Positions 1-9,505 of a stretch of DNA of 55,728 nt are shown one piece after another. The notes beneath the pieces were generated by a model, which was not told the origin of the DNA, did no database searches, and saw only the letters and a program-made list of their open reading frames with translations. Positions within the stretch are counted from its first letter, which is position 1. Each line of letters begins with the position of its first letter. Made by a program: the position numbers and the translations under genes. The DNA is from JAFDZV01 sp966128725 (GTDB taxonomy: Bacteria; Bacteroidota; Ignavibacteria; OLB7). The DNA lies in the NCBI GenBank assembly GCA_966128725.1, contig CBHYLN010000013.1, positions 1 to 55,728 on the forward strand, given 5' to 3'.

Positions 1-1791
1 AAGGGGCATGCGAATCATGAACAGATCCTGCCCATCACCATTCCAGGCCATGAATGCCAACATCGAGCCATCCTGGCTAAGCGATAACTGCTCGATGCCG
101 CTGATGGAATTGGTGAGCGGGCGCGCCGCGGCGGCCCCGGAATCCAGCACGTAGATATTGCCTATGCCAGTCTGTTCCGACACGAACAGCAGCCGGCCAC
201 CGGGCCCCGGGGTTGGCGAGCTCTCGTGCACGCGATCGCTGAACGTTATCCTGCGCAACGCCAGCGTCGCCACATCCACCTCGAAGATGTCGCGTGTGTC
301 GTAATCGTAATTCCACATCAGGAAGTTGTCGCGGTTGGCCTTGCCAAGCGGATGATCGCGCCGATCGGAAACGAAGTAGATCGCACGGCCGTCCTGGCTC
401 CAAGCGGGCTCCGCATCGCTGAACAGGTCATCGGTGACGTTCACAAGCTTTTCGGTCGCGAATTCGTACACGTAGATGTCCGGCCGGTCGCCCCGGATGC
501 CCTGAAATGCCAGCCGCTCGCCGTCCGGCGACCAATCCACCGAATAGATCGCGTCCAGATCGAACCGTAGCCGCTCCTGATGGTTGGTGGCCACGTCGAT
601 CACATAAATCGCGTCGCGCCCGTCGGACTTCACGGCCATCGCCACGTGTTTTCCGTCGGGCGACCAGGCAATCGCCGGCGTCAACAGATGGAGTTCCTCG
701 AAGTCCACATTCTCCTCTCCCTGCACCAACTCCCGTGCCGAACGCGGATTGGACACATCCATCACATACACCGACCGATATTCGTCGCGATCGGAGATAA
801 ACGCAATGCGTTCACCACCCGGCGAAAGCGACGGCGACATGTTGAAGAACGAGCCATCCTTTCGGTGGTCGGTAAGCCGCAGGGAGAAATCAACAGGGCG
901 TTTACGATCGGCCACGTCGGGCCAGTAGACCTTCTTCAGATCGTACTCCCATTGCTCGGAGAACTCCACAACGGATTTGCCAAACGCGCCACGGAAGGCC
1001 GCATCCAGATCGCCGGTGGTGCGCGCCCGATTCAGAAGTTCACCGATCTTCTCGCGTCCGTAGGTCTGCTCCACGTACCAGTAAAACGCCTGGCCGCCTC
1101 GATATGCGAAGTAGTTGTCCAGATACTCAAGCGGAGGCAGATACTCACCGATCACCGCATCACGAATGAACATGTCGGTGGCAACATCGTATCCGTTCTG
1201 CGACTCGAACTCCGCCAGCCCTTCGTTCATCCAGATCGGAAGCATGAAGCGCACGTTGTTGGTGATCAGCGATTGGATCGATCCGCCGTAGAACTTGTCG
1301 TTTAGTACGGCATGCACCAACTCGTGGTGAATCACGTGGCGGAACTTCTCCCACTCGCCCTCGAACGGCACGGTCACGCGATTCTTATACAGCTCGGTAA
1401 CGCCCCCAACACCTTCGGGAAGGTATTCGTTGACAACGTTCGTCTGCTGGAAGTCGTTCTTGGAGTTATAGACAACAACCGGAATGCGGTTGGTGATGCG
1501 GTATCGCCAATGGCGCTGGATCTCCTTCAGGGCATTCTCGGCAACAAATGCCGTGAACTTCGCAAGGTTAACGCCCGCCGAGTCGTAGAAGTAGATATCG
1601 AAGTGGTCGGACTGGATGTACTGCCAGTCGAAGGTCCGGTACTGCACCTTGTTCTTGCCGAACTGCTGCGCATGCAACGGCGCAACCAGGCACAACAGTG
1701 CCGGCAGCAGTAACAGCATCGGCACGAAACACCTCCGCACAAAACGGCATGCTCCGTAGGCCCCAACCTGAAGATCCATTCGTGCCTTCAT
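1..1791 (-). CDS. Secreted peptidase-MA-like / TolB-type beta-propeller protein (3' part outside window)
   Basis: The reading frame is open from the ATG at 1791 down to base 1, so 597 codons are visible and the C-terminus lies beyond the left edge. Residues about 16-41 form a signal peptide ending LHAQ; an in-frame ATG at 1779 is an equally good start. A metalloprotease signature HELVH (residues 156-160) sits in a peptidase-MA-like domain, with a downstream WMNEGLAEF segment that would supply the third zinc ligand, as in gluzincins. After about residue 280 there are repeated WD40-like PD40 strands (LSPGGERIAFISDRDE, WSPDGKHVAM, WSPDGERLAF, WSQDGRAIYFVSDRRD), i.e. a TolB-like propeller. Proteins combining an HExxH domain with PD40 repeats are known from Bacteroidota/Chlorobi, usually uncharacterised. 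Likely periplasmic or outer-membrane associated; substrate unknown. Confidence 0.88.
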   Translation of the reverse strand, partial: MKARMDLQVGAYGACRFVRRCFVPMLLLLPALLCLVAPLHAQQFGKNKVQYRTFDWQYIQSDHFDIYFYDSAGVNLAKFTAFVAENALKEIQRHWRYRITNRIPVVVYNSKNDFQQTNVVNEYLPEGVGGVTELYKNRVTVPFEGEWEKFRHVIHHELVHAVLNDKFYGGSIQSLITNNVRFMLPIWMNEGLAEFESQNGYDVATDMFIRDAVIGEYLPPLEYLDNYFAYRGGQAFYWYVEQTYGREKIGELLNRARTTGDLDAAFRGAFGKSVVEFSEQWEYDLKKVYWPDVADRKRPVDFSLRLTDHRKDGSFFNMSPSLSPGGERIAFISDRDEYRSVYVMDVSNPRSARELVQGEENVDFEELHLLTPAIAWSPDGKHVAMAVKSDGRDAIYVIDVATNHQERLRFDLDAIYSVDWSPDGERLAFQGIRGDRPDIYVYEFATEKLVNVTDDLFSDAEPAWSQDGRAIYFVSDRRDHPLGKANRDNFLMWNYDYDTRDIFEVDVATLALRRITFSDRVHESSPTPGPGGRLLFVSEQTGIGNIYVLDSGAAAARPLTNSISGIEQLSLSQDGSMLAFMAWNGDGQDLFMIRMPL

Positions 1792-2070
1792 AACCGATTG
1801 CACCACCGTCGGAAGAAATTGACCATCGAACCGTCGCTCATACGAACAACGCCCCGCCACGGGCACCATTGTATCCATTCGCCGGATCTGTTGCAAGCCC
1901 TGGCATGATATCCTTCGCAAAAACACGCAATCAGGGATCGCCACGCGAGCGCCACTACAGGCGGGAACCGTGTGATTGCCCGCCAAGTGCGCTGGTGACG
2001 GCACGTTACCATAATGACCGGCGCAGTGGCCGCGGTGTCACGGCGACACCACGGAAAGCGGCCCACAGCG

Positions 2071-2670
2071 CTACCGGATGACGATCGGGAACGATATGTC
2101 AATATCGCGTTCGTAGGGAATGCGGGTACCGTCCTTGGGTCGTGCGGGGTCATCATAGTGCCCCAATTCCACGCGCAGCCCTGCGGACCCGGCCCCGCTG
2201 CCTGATACCACGAATCGGGCGGCCAGCCCCAACGGCTGATTCTTGGAATCCCTGTCCGTGACCGTCACGTTTACCCGCGCGGCGTCCGGACCGCTCAGCG
2301 TGTAGAACAATTGATGTTCCGTGGCCGAGGCGCGATAGTCCTCGGTAAGGTCCACTACTGTATCACCGGTAGCGCCTGGATACTTTCCACGGAACTCGGC
2401 GTGCAACGTGGAGACGTATGTGGCGCCGGCAACCAGCCGGAGCGTGTCGATGGTGCCGGAGATGCCGCCATCCCCGTCGGGATCGGCGAAGCCGGCAACG
2501 ACCGTGTCCAGCGCATTGGCCGTGTTTGTCAGCCTCAGCGTAACGTAGTTCGGCAGCACCTCATCGGGCGGTTCGGGTGGGCTTACCGGATCATCGGCGC
2601 AACCGCCAACAGCCAGCACCAGAAACACAGCCGGCAGGAAAACCGCCACCAATTGCGAGATTCGTTTCAT
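2071..2670 (-). CDS. Small lipoprotein associated with a TonB-dependent receptor
   Basis: The protein of 199 residues starts at the ATG at 2670; the frame is open further upstream but only this start gives a signal peptide, MKRISQLVAVFLPAVFLVL, followed by a lipobox VGGC. The mature part begins with a Pro/Glu-rich linker (SPPEPPDE) and then a beta-rich domain with ADPDGDGG, TATEHQLFYT-like and TRIPYERDIDISFPI segments. This matches my memory of a family of small lipoproteins encoded next to TonB-dependent receptors in Bacteroidota, annotated variously as type 1 periplasmic-binding-fold superfamily proteins. It follows the receptor gene on the same strand after about 93 bases, so it is the last gene of that operon and probably a surface or periplasmic partner of the receptor. 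The ligand is not known. Confidence 0.75.
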   Translation of the reverse strand: MKRISQLVAVFLPAVFLVLAVGGCADDPVSPPEPPDEVLPNYVTLRLTNTANALDTVVAGFADPDGDGGISGTIDTLRLVAGATYVSTLHAEFRGKYPGATGDTVVDLTEDYRASATEHQLFYTLSGPDAARVNVTVTDRDSKNQPLGLAARFVVSGSGAGSAGLRVELGHYDDPARPKDGTRIPYERDIDISFPIVIR

Positions 2671-2763
2671 TGTAGCTTGATCGATTTGGGGATTCCGCCC
2701 GCGACGCGCGATGCTGTGCGCATGTGCGCCGGGCGGTACAAACGGCCGTTGCAATGCCCAGCG

Positions 2764-5172
2764 TCACCGCCGGGCGCCGAACGGGATGGTTAATCGGACC
2801 ACGATGTTCCGGCCTGGATCATCCGTGAAGTATCGGAACCGACTGAGATAGTCGCGGTACGCATGATTCAACACGTTGTCCACGCTCAGCGACGCATGCA
2901 CCTCGGTTCCGAACGCCACGAAGCGGCCGCCTGCATCGACGTCCAGCAAGGCATATCCGGGCGGCGGGGCGGCGTAATCCTGCCCGGCGGGATAGCGGTC
3001 CTGCCGCCGCACACCCAGCACCGAGATTTCAACAAAGGGCGCAAGCAACCACGGGGCGGGGTCGTTGAAATCAGCATGAGCATACACGCGCAGGCGATCG
3101 CCGGGCATCTGAATCAGCGGCTCGCCGCTCGTACGATTGTCGCCACGAACAATCGAGAGCGTGGCTCCCAGGCGGAGAGGGCCAACCGCCTGGTAGTCAA
3201 CTGAACCATCCACACCATACAGGCGGGCATTGGTCTGCCGGTAGCGGAACACCGGATATGTGCCCCGGATTGTCACGGTGGGCTGTGGGTCGGGAAGCAG
3301 ATAGATATATCCATCGATGGTGTTGAAGTAGGCGCTGGCCTCCAGATGCAACGCCCCTCCCACATGCTTGAGCGTCGCGTCCACACTGTAGCTCCGCTCG
3401 TTATGCATCGTCGGGTCGCCGATCTCGAATTGCGCGCTGCCGTGATGAACGTCGTTGCTGTACAGTTCGTTCACGCTTGGCGGACGCCACGCCGTACCAA
3501 TCGTGCTGCCGATCGACCACTCCGGATCGATCTGATACACCGCCCCGGCCGCACCGCTGAAACTTGTATACGTGTGGGTCCCATCGGGGATGTGGCGTGA
3601 AGGAATCGCGTATACACGCACGGAACGGTAATCGTAGCGAAGGCCGGCATCCAGCGTAACATCACCAAGCTGCGCGTTCTCGATCAGAAATGCGCTGGCG
3701 TTGCGCGCGATGAAGTTCGGGATCAGCTTGATGGTGCCGCCCCGCGTATTCTGCTGCATGGCGCCTTCCAGGCCGATTGTTCCAAGCAGGCCAAGGAACG
3801 GATCGTGCCGCAGCTTCAGGCTGCCGCTCTGTGTGCGCAGCCCCAGCTCGAACGAAGCACGCTCGCTGGAGCTGGCGCCCGAATCGTTCACCACACGCAC
3901 GTTGTGAGCGTCGTACTCCAGCCGGTGGTTGTACTGGTAGCCGTATTGGGCCTCGATCCTGCCAACATCAGGCACGGCATAATGCCCTGTCACCGAAATC
4001 AGATCGTGCGTGATCTCCTGTTTCGGCGGATCGATGTGGTACGAGAACGGATAGTCGGCATCCGGGCGCCCAAGCGCAATTGCCTGCTGAAGGTCGGCCA
4101 GTGTACGGACATGCGATCCCCTGTAGATGCCAAGCTCGGTACCGAAATGGCTTGCGTACACGTCAACGCCAAGGCCGGCATGGTGGTAGCCCGCCAGCAG
4201 CGAGCCGTTCAGCTCGGCAAACCCGGTATTGCCAATCCCGTAATCGGCTGTTCGCGAGTCGCCGGCACGGCGGGCACTGGCCTGCAGACGCAATCCCGCT
4301 CCCGGCACCGCGGCCGGCATGCCTTCAACCGTAAGCGAGGCGGCCCCCTGCCGGTTGTTGGAGAAACCATTCAGCGCCAGCTCTCCTGCCAATCCGGCGG
4401 AATCCGGCAACGGGCGCGGCTGCAAGCGGATCACCCCGCCGATGGCTCCTGCACCGTATTCAACACCGGCGGCACCGCGAATCACTTCGATACCCGTCGG
4501 CGCAAACGGGTCGATCTCTGGCGCATGTTCGCCCCCCCATTGCTGACCTTCCTGCGCAACGCCGGCATTCACCAGCAGCACACGCTGGCTGTGAAGGCCG
4601 CGGATAACCGGTTTGGCGATCGATGGACCAGTCTGCAGCAACGAAACGCCGGGCACGTTCTTCAAAGCCTCGCCCAGCGTCTGTCCGCGCGTGCGCTCCA
4701 GATCCACCGGTGTGATTGTTGTTACCGCATGCGCCGATCCGGCCGCGTCGTCGTGCCGGGCAGTGACGGTTACCTCCGCCCCCACAATCGGCCGGGGCTC
4801 CAGCATCAGCGTCTGCTCGTGGTCCGCAAGCAGTTCGATACGCCGCTCCAACGTGCCGTAGCCAACCGCGCTTACAACCAGAGTATACGCGCCAATCGGC
4901 ACGCCGTCCAGCTCGAATCGGCCATCGGCATGTGTGATTGCCCCGCGACGCAATTCGCGCAAAAGCACCGAAGCCCCCGCGATCGGCCGCTGCGTGCCGG
5001 CATCCACCACCCTGCCAACAAACCGAACACCGGGCGGCGGCGCGGCATCGGCACGGGCAATGCCGCCGTTGGCATACATCATCAACAGGACAACAATCCC
5101 AATACCAATGGCCCGCATGTTGGCACCACGCGGCAACAGCGCACTGTTGGCGCCTGCAATACTCTTGTGCAT
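2764..5172 (-). CDS. TonB-dependent outer-membrane receptor (probable metal uptake)
   Basis: The protein is about 802 residues. Order of domains: signal peptide (MRAIGIGIVVLLMMYANGG... ending IARADA), CarboxypepD-regulatory-like domain (residues about 48-128, GRVVDAGTQRPIAGASV), TonB plug (about 130-245, with GEALKNVPGVSLLQTG and VIRGLHSQRVLLVNAG), then a 22-strand-type barrel ending in FGARR. The start at 5172 has a weak GGTGGG ribosome site; the ATG at 5118 gives a tighter signal peptide and is possible, and the frame is open back to 5262. The plug lid contains GQQWGGEHAPEIDP, a His/acid-rich patch reminiscent of ZnuD/metal receptors. It lies between a Cys/His-rich membrane protein and a small lipoprotein on the same strand, and a Fur-like palindrome precedes the group. 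Zinc or copper uptake is my inference; other small ligands are possible. Confidence 0.9.
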   Translation of the reverse strand: MHKSIAGANSALLPRGANMRAIGIGIVVLLMMYANGGIARADAAPPPGVRFVGRVVDAGTQRPIAGASVLLRELRRGAITHADGRFELDGVPIGAYTLVVSAVGYGTLERRIELLADHEQTLMLEPRPIVGAEVTVTARHDDAAGSAHAVTTITPVDLERTRGQTLGEALKNVPGVSLLQTGPSIAKPVIRGLHSQRVLLVNAGVAQEGQQWGGEHAPEIDPFAPTGIEVIRGAAGVEYGAGAIGGVIRLQPRPLPDSAGLAGELALNGFSNNRQGAASLTVEGMPAAVPGAGLRLQASARRAGDSRTADYGIGNTGFAELNGSLLAGYHHAGLGVDVYASHFGTELGIYRGSHVRTLADLQQAIALGRPDADYPFSYHIDPPKQEITHDLISVTGHYAVPDVGRIEAQYGYQYNHRLEYDAHNVRVVNDSGASSSERASFELGLRTQSGSLKLRHDPFLGLLGTIGLEGAMQQNTRGGTIKLIPNFIARNASAFLIENAQLGDVTLDAGLRYDYRSVRVYAIPSRHIPDGTHTYTSFSGAAGAVYQIDPEWSIGSTIGTAWRPPSVNELYSNDVHHGSAQFEIGDPTMHNERSYSVDATLKHVGGALHLEASAYFNTIDGYIYLLPDPQPTVTIRGTYPVFRYRQTNARLYGVDGSVDYQAVGPLRLGATLSIVRGDNRTSGEPLIQMPGDRLRVYAHADFNDPAPWLLAPFVEISVLGVRRQDRYPAGQDYAAPPPGYALLDVDAGGRFVAFGTEVHASLSVDNVLNHAYRDYLSRFRYFTDDPGRNIVVRLTIPFGARR

Positions 5173-5342
5173 GAATAGCCCACCAGCAACACCACGCCAT
5201 GGGGCGCGTGTGGCTGCAACTGATATAACGCGATCGCCAACGGCACAGACGTGCGTCAACAATCACATCTCAAGAATGCGTGAACGTCGAACGAATGGAT
5301 ACTGTACTGACGCGCGAGTGGAAGAGTGCGCGAGATGGTGTT

Positions 5343-5735
5343 TCAGGCAAGCGAAGGCGGAGCACGCAGGCCGCATGGCAGGCAGACACAGGCCATTACG
5401 GGCTGTTGGGGAAGCGCGGGAGAGATTTGGATGGGTGGCGGCGCAGGGTCGAAACAGATCGCGATGCCGGCCGCGATATGCGTAAGCGGATTATGAGCGC
5501 AGAGATAACAATACCCTTCGGCACCACCTCTTGAGGACTCCGACTCCTCGGAGTCGTGGGTGCTAACCGAGTTCGGGCCACCGCATGTGCCGGAGGCGCC
5601 GCACACCGCCTTCCCGTTCCCGGCGTGGCCGATGTGGGCCACACCATGCATCACGGCCGCCGTTGTCATCACCACGTAGGCCGTGGCCATTACAACAGCA
5701 ACAAGGAAACGGGATATCGAGAAACGTTGGCTCAC
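5343..5735 (-). CDS. Cys/His-rich small membrane protein (DUF2946-like)
   Basis: A 130-residue protein with an N-terminal hydrophobic segment (FLVAVVMATAYVVMTTAAV, residues 10-28) followed by clustered metal-ligand residues: HGVAHIGH (30-37), two Cys near 45 and 51, and a CYLCAHNPLTH motif (76-86). A second apolar stretch and Pro-rich region (PAPPPIQISPALPQQP) follow. The overall plan, short secreted or membrane protein with CxxCxH, resembles the DUF2946 family that often sits beside TonB-dependent metal receptors. It is the first gene of the minus-strand metal operon, about 80 bases before the widest possible receptor start, and lies directly behind the inverted repeat at 5776-5796. Function is not established; metal binding is inferred from composition. 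Confidence 0.65.
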   Translation of the reverse strand: MSQRFSISRFLVAVVMATAYVVMTTAAVMHGVAHIGHAGNGKAVCGASGTCGGPNSVSTHDSEESESSRGGAEGYCYLCAHNPLTHIAAGIAICFDPAPPPIQISPALPQQPVMACVCLPCGLRAPPSLA

Positions 5736-5775
5736 GGTGCGAAACTACGGCAGGCCATAGCCCGATCAAAGCAGA

Positions 5776-5796
5776 AAATGCAAATGACTTGCATTT
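5776..5796. promoter_or_regulatory. Fur-family-like operator palindrome
   Basis: AAATGCAA-atgac-TTGCATTT is a perfect 8-base inverted repeat with a 5-base spacer, 21 bases in all. It is AT-rich in otherwise GC-rich DNA, lies 41-61 bases before the start of the metal operon (minus strand) and about 106 bases before the thioredoxin-domain gene (plus strand). Size, symmetry and core resemble Fur/Zur/PerR-type boxes, so iron- or zinc-responsive repression of the receptor operon is the likely role. Which regulator binds is unknown. Confidence 0.6.
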
Positions 5797-5901
5797 ACAT
5801 CACTGCGACCATAGCCTGTCCCGGTTGGCTTGCCACGTGAGCCAATCGTGCGATGTTATGGTTGTTACCGGTTGTGGAACCCTGGCAGACCTTTCCCCTT
5901 C

Positions 5902-7605
5902 ATGCAATTGCACGGACCATATCGATTGCCCGCGCTCGGCCTGGCCGTGGTGATGTTTGCATTGGCATGCGTTGCGGCTATTGCGGCATCAGCGCAAACG
6001 GTGCTGGTGTCGGGGCGGATCACCGGCCACGCGGGCGCGGTGGTTACCCCCTGCCATGTTCAGGCGTACAGCGCATATGGTCGCGCGCCGCTGGCGCTGG
6101 CCCGTGCCGACAGTGCCGGCCACTTCATGCTCCCCATCCCCCATGCCGGCCTGATCCGCCTGTGTTTCGTTGGGGCAGGCCATGCCAGGCTGGACACCCA
6201 ATTGCTGATAACCGGTCCCGATCCGGTTGAGCTCAACGCATATCTCAGCGCCCAGGCTCTGCCGGAGCACCTCAATGGCGTGCGGGCCATCGTGGCGCTG
6301 AATGAGACCGGTCCGCCGCTCGATACCCCTTTGGTACGGCTCCGTAACGGAACGTTCGCGTTGAAGCTCCGCACCACTTCGGCCACCGCCCGCTACGTGT
6401 TGAGCGTCAACGGTTCCAACACGGCCGGCACGCCGTTCTCAGCGGTTGTTGATGGTTCCGATGCGAAGGGATTGCGATACAACCCGGGGCGCTGCGGATA
6501 CGAGAATGTGGTGCATGCGAGGCGTGGCTTCGTCATCGTGACATTCAACCCGCGTACCGTGCCAAGCGTGGGCAATCCGGCGATTGTTGTCGTGAACACA
6601 CCGCAGGCAGCCGCGCTTGCCGGGTTGCACGGGGCAAGCGCCCGGCTCGACAGGTTGATGGCGGCGTCGCGCGGTCAGCAAGGCAATGCAACAGCCGGCG
6701 CGGACAGCGCCGCGCTGCAGCAACGCGATCGCCTGCGCGAGTTGATCGATACGGCCACACAGCCGTGGCTGCGCAGGGCCGCGCTGGCCTACTACGCCAA
6801 CCTGCTGGGGCAGGGTCTCCGGTTTCAGGATCTCGATCCCGGTATCGCCGCACAGGCGCTTGCCGAAATCGAACCGGCGTCGCCGTATTGGTTGGCCGCC
6901 CGCAATGCTCTGCCCTACGCGTTGATGATAACACAGGGCGCCGAAGGCCACGCGTACGACGCGGTGACGGCCCAGCCGGATACCGCCTACGCCGCCGCGC
7001 TTTGTTATTCGCGGCTGGTGAGCGCCCACTATCGGCAGGATTCGTTGTGGGAGCGGAGATATTACGCCTGCCTTACCACCCGCTTTGCCGCAAGCGCCGA
7101 AGCAGCGCTGGCAATCGCGCACTTCGCGCCGGATCGACCGGTGCGGATCGGACACCGTGTTCCGCACTTCAGCATCGCCGAACTCGTTGGCGCCGCGCCG
7201 TCCACCGGCGCCGTGATCTCCGACTCGTTGATGCAGGGCCGGTACTACCTGCTGCAATTCTGGGCAACATGGTGTGCGCCATGTGTCGCCGAAATCCCGG
7301 AGATCGAGCAGGCGCATGCGCTGTATCCGGAGTTGGCGATCATCAGCGTTTCGTTCGATCGATCGCCGGACGACGTCGTGCAGTTCCGTGCTCGCCGGCA
7401 TCCGATGCCCTGGGCACATGCGTGGGCCTCGCCCGGCGCTCGCGCCGATCTCGCACAACGATTCGATGCCGAGGAAATCCCTCAGATGCTGCTTGTGGAC
7501 CGCGACGGCATCGTCCGGGCAACCGGCGCCGAGCTTGGACCCGGGATGCTTGGTTCAACGCTTCGGCAACTGCTCGGCACCAATCAATCGCCCATCCGGC
7601 ATTAG
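5902..7605 (+). CDS. Secreted TlpA-type thioredoxin-domain protein, paralog 1 of 3
   Basis: The protein is 567 residues from the ATG at 5902, chosen because it places a signal peptide (LGLAVVMFALACVAAIAAS, then AQT) at the N-terminus; the frame is open back to 5830. The N-terminal domain resembles a carboxypeptidase-regulatory/beta-sandwich repeat (VSGRITGHAGAVVTPCHVQAY). A middle beta domain and a helical segment follow, and the C-terminal ~150 residues form a TlpA/ResA-like thioredoxin fold with WCAPC (Cys458, Cys461) and the cis-Pro region EEIPQMLLVDRDG. Such proteins act as periplasmic thiol-disulfide reductants. It is the first of three tandem, same-strand paralogs. The active-site dipeptide is AP here and GP in the other two, so redox potential may differ. 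Confidence 0.88.
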   Translation: MQLHGPYRLPALGLAVVMFALACVAAIAASAQTVLVSGRITGHAGAVVTPCHVQAYSAYGRAPLALARADSAGHFMLPIPHAGLIRLCFVGAGHARLDTQLLITGPDPVELNAYLSAQALPEHLNGVRAIVALNETGPPLDTPLVRLRNGTFALKLRTTSATARYVLSVNGSNTAGTPFSAVVDGSDAKGLRYNPGRCGYENVVHARRGFVIVTFNPRTVPSVGNPAIVVVNTPQAAALAGLHGASARLDRLMAASRGQQGNATAGADSAALQQRDRLRELIDTATQPWLRRAALAYYANLLGQGLRFQDLDPGIAAQALAEIEPASPYWLAARNALPYALMITQGAEGHAYDAVTAQPDTAYAAALCYSRLVSAHYRQDSLWERRYYACLTTRFAASAEAALAIAHFAPDRPVRIGHRVPHFSIAELVGAAPSTGAVISDSLMQGRYYLLQFWATWCAPCVAEIPEIEQAHALYPELAIISVSFDRSPDDVVQFRARRHPMPWAHAWASPGARADLAQRFDAEEIPQMLLVDRDGIVRATGAELGPGMLGSTLRQLLGTNQSPIRH

Positions 7606-7764
7606 CGCCCCGTGAACACCGGCGTAAATCGGTAAAAACCGGACCCAAAAAGCACGATCGAATAAATCCGCCGTGCTCCCGTTCCGGATGATCGAAATAA
7701 TTCGTATCGTTGGCCCGCTACTGCTCATCCCCTGTGCGTTCAACCAAACGTCATAGCTCTCAGC

Positions 7765-9465
7765 GTGCCAATCCACATGACCACAAGCACTGTTCGCACA
7801 CACCTGTTCCTGTCAACCATAGCCCTTGTTCTGGCCTGTTCAACCCTGGCGGCACAGCAATCGGTGATCACCGGAATGCTGGTTGGGCACGATGGACGGC
7901 CGATGCGCGCCGCGCATGTACACCTTGCCGTGGGCGCACCCAACGAGGAAACGCGGTACACCAATTCGGTGGAGGTAGCCGCCAACGGGGCGTACCGCCT
8001 GGTGACCGACGCAACCGGCATTGTGCAGATCCGCTTCACAGGGGTTGATCACGCACCGTACGACCTCACAACCATTATCGCGAAGCCCGGCACGATCCAG
8101 CTTGATGTAACGCTTGGCACCCGCATGATTTCCCCGCCGTTCAACGATGTGCGGGTGATCCCGGCATCCGCCGAGTTTTCGTACGAGGGCGGAACGCCGC
8201 TGAAGCGTGCGGCCAACGGAACGTATCGCGCCACGATAGCCACGGATCAATCCCGCTTTGCCTACCAGCTTCTGTTCACAACCATGGTCCAGGGGCAGAC
8301 ATCCCTGGTAGCGGTGAACGGCACCGAAGGCGTCGAGTTCCAGTACGATGGCGCGGGCGATTACCGCTCGGTGATCGTGCCCGCAAAGGGGCGCGCAACC
8401 GTGGTGTTCGATCCGCGCAAGCTGCCGCCGGCCGGCCGCCAGCCAGCGATTGTGTACCACGACAGCCTTACCCGGCGCCTGGCCGAAATGGTCCATGCCG
8501 TTGCCGAACGTCGCGACCGGATGTTCGCGGAATATCGCGCCGCCGTTCGCGCCGGCACCGCGGGCGAGGATTTCCGGGTCGACTGGTCGGCCGATGCCGC
8601 CCGGCTTGCCGCGATGAGCACATCCGAGCGCGATCCACTGCTGCGCCAGGCCGCGCTTGTCAGTTACGCCGCGTTGGGCCTTCAGGGCGCAAAGGGACTG
8701 GATTCCACGATCATGCTGCGTGTGCTTACCGAGGTTCCGGCAACGTCGCCGCTGTGGTCGATTGCGCCCGGGGCAGCCGGCAGCGCCGTGGAGAACTCAG
8801 GCAACACAACGGCGCATAACGAATACATGTGGGATCTTCTGCAGCACCATGCGGACACAACCGTACGGGTCACCGAGTTGATCGGCGCCCTGGCAATGGC
8901 CGATATCCGTCATCAGGCCGACTGGGGCCGGCGTCTGTACGGCTACATGATGGAGGCGTTTGCCGACCGGCCCGAAGCACGTTATGCAAAGACGGAGTTC
9001 AACCCGGACCGCGTGATCCAGGAAGGGCGTCCCATTCCGGACTTCTCCTTCCCTTCGCTCGATTCACCGAACACAACCATCAGCAAGGCAGGCATGATGG
9101 GGCGGGTGTATCTGATCGATTTCTGGGCAACATGGTGCGGCCCATGTGTTGCCGAACTGCCGAATCTGCACAAGGCCTACGAGCGCTTTGCCGGGCCAAA
9201 CTTCGAGATCGTCAGCGTCTCGTTTGATCGCGCCGTGAGCGACATTGCCCCGTTCCGCGCAAACAAGTTCAAGATGCCGTGGCTGCATGCGTTCGCCGAC
9301 GGCAACTTTGCAAGTGATCTTGCCGCGCGATTCGAGGTGGTTGGCATCCCGAAGCCGATTCTGGTGAGCGCCGACGGCACCATCATTGCCACCGAGAACA
9401 AACTTCGTGGCACGCAATTGGAGCGAACGCTCGAAAGCGTGCTCTCACCGTCCGGCACGCGGTAG
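7765..9465 (+). CDS. Secreted TlpA-type thioredoxin-domain protein, paralog 2 of 3
   Basis: The protein is 566 residues with a signal peptide ending TLAAQQ; the ATG at 7777 is an alternative start. The layout matches paralog 1: beta-sandwich (ITGMLVGHDGRPMRAAHVHL), a middle E-set-like domain (ANGTYRATIATDQ ... FQYDGAGDYRSVIVPAKGR), helices, then a thioredoxin domain with FWATWCGPCVAEL (Cys458, Cys461) and VVGIPKPILVSADG. The middle domain, which converts to a value through ATVVFDPRKLPP, is repeated in paralogs 1 and 3 as VIVTFNPRTVP and VEVRFDPKLLPP, showing common ancestry over the whole length. It lies 160 bases after paralog 1. The likely role is extracytoplasmic disulfide reduction, with the N-terminal part recognising an unknown partner. 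Confidence 0.88.
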   Translation: MPIHMTTSTVRTHLFLSTIALVLACSTLAAQQSVITGMLVGHDGRPMRAAHVHLAVGAPNEETRYTNSVEVAANGAYRLVTDATGIVQIRFTGVDHAPYDLTTIIAKPGTIQLDVTLGTRMISPPFNDVRVIPASAEFSYEGGTPLKRAANGTYRATIATDQSRFAYQLLFTTMVQGQTSLVAVNGTEGVEFQYDGAGDYRSVIVPAKGRATVVFDPRKLPPAGRQPAIVYHDSLTRRLAEMVHAVAERRDRMFAEYRAAVRAGTAGEDFRVDWSADAARLAAMSTSERDPLLRQAALVSYAALGLQGAKGLDSTIMLRVLTEVPATSPLWSIAPGAAGSAVENSGNTTAHNEYMWDLLQHHADTTVRVTELIGALAMADIRHQADWGRRLYGYMMEAFADRPEARYAKTEFNPDRVIQEGRPIPDFSFPSLDSPNTTISKAGMMGRVYLIDFWATWCGPCVAELPNLHKAYERFAGPNFEIVSVSFDRAVSDIAPFRANKFKMPWLHAFADGNFASDLAARFEVVGIPKPILVSADGTIIATENKLRGTQLERTLESVLSPSGTR

Positions 9466-9505
9466 CAGCAAGCCGGGCTCCCCCTCAACTCACACCCCTT
9501 CATGG

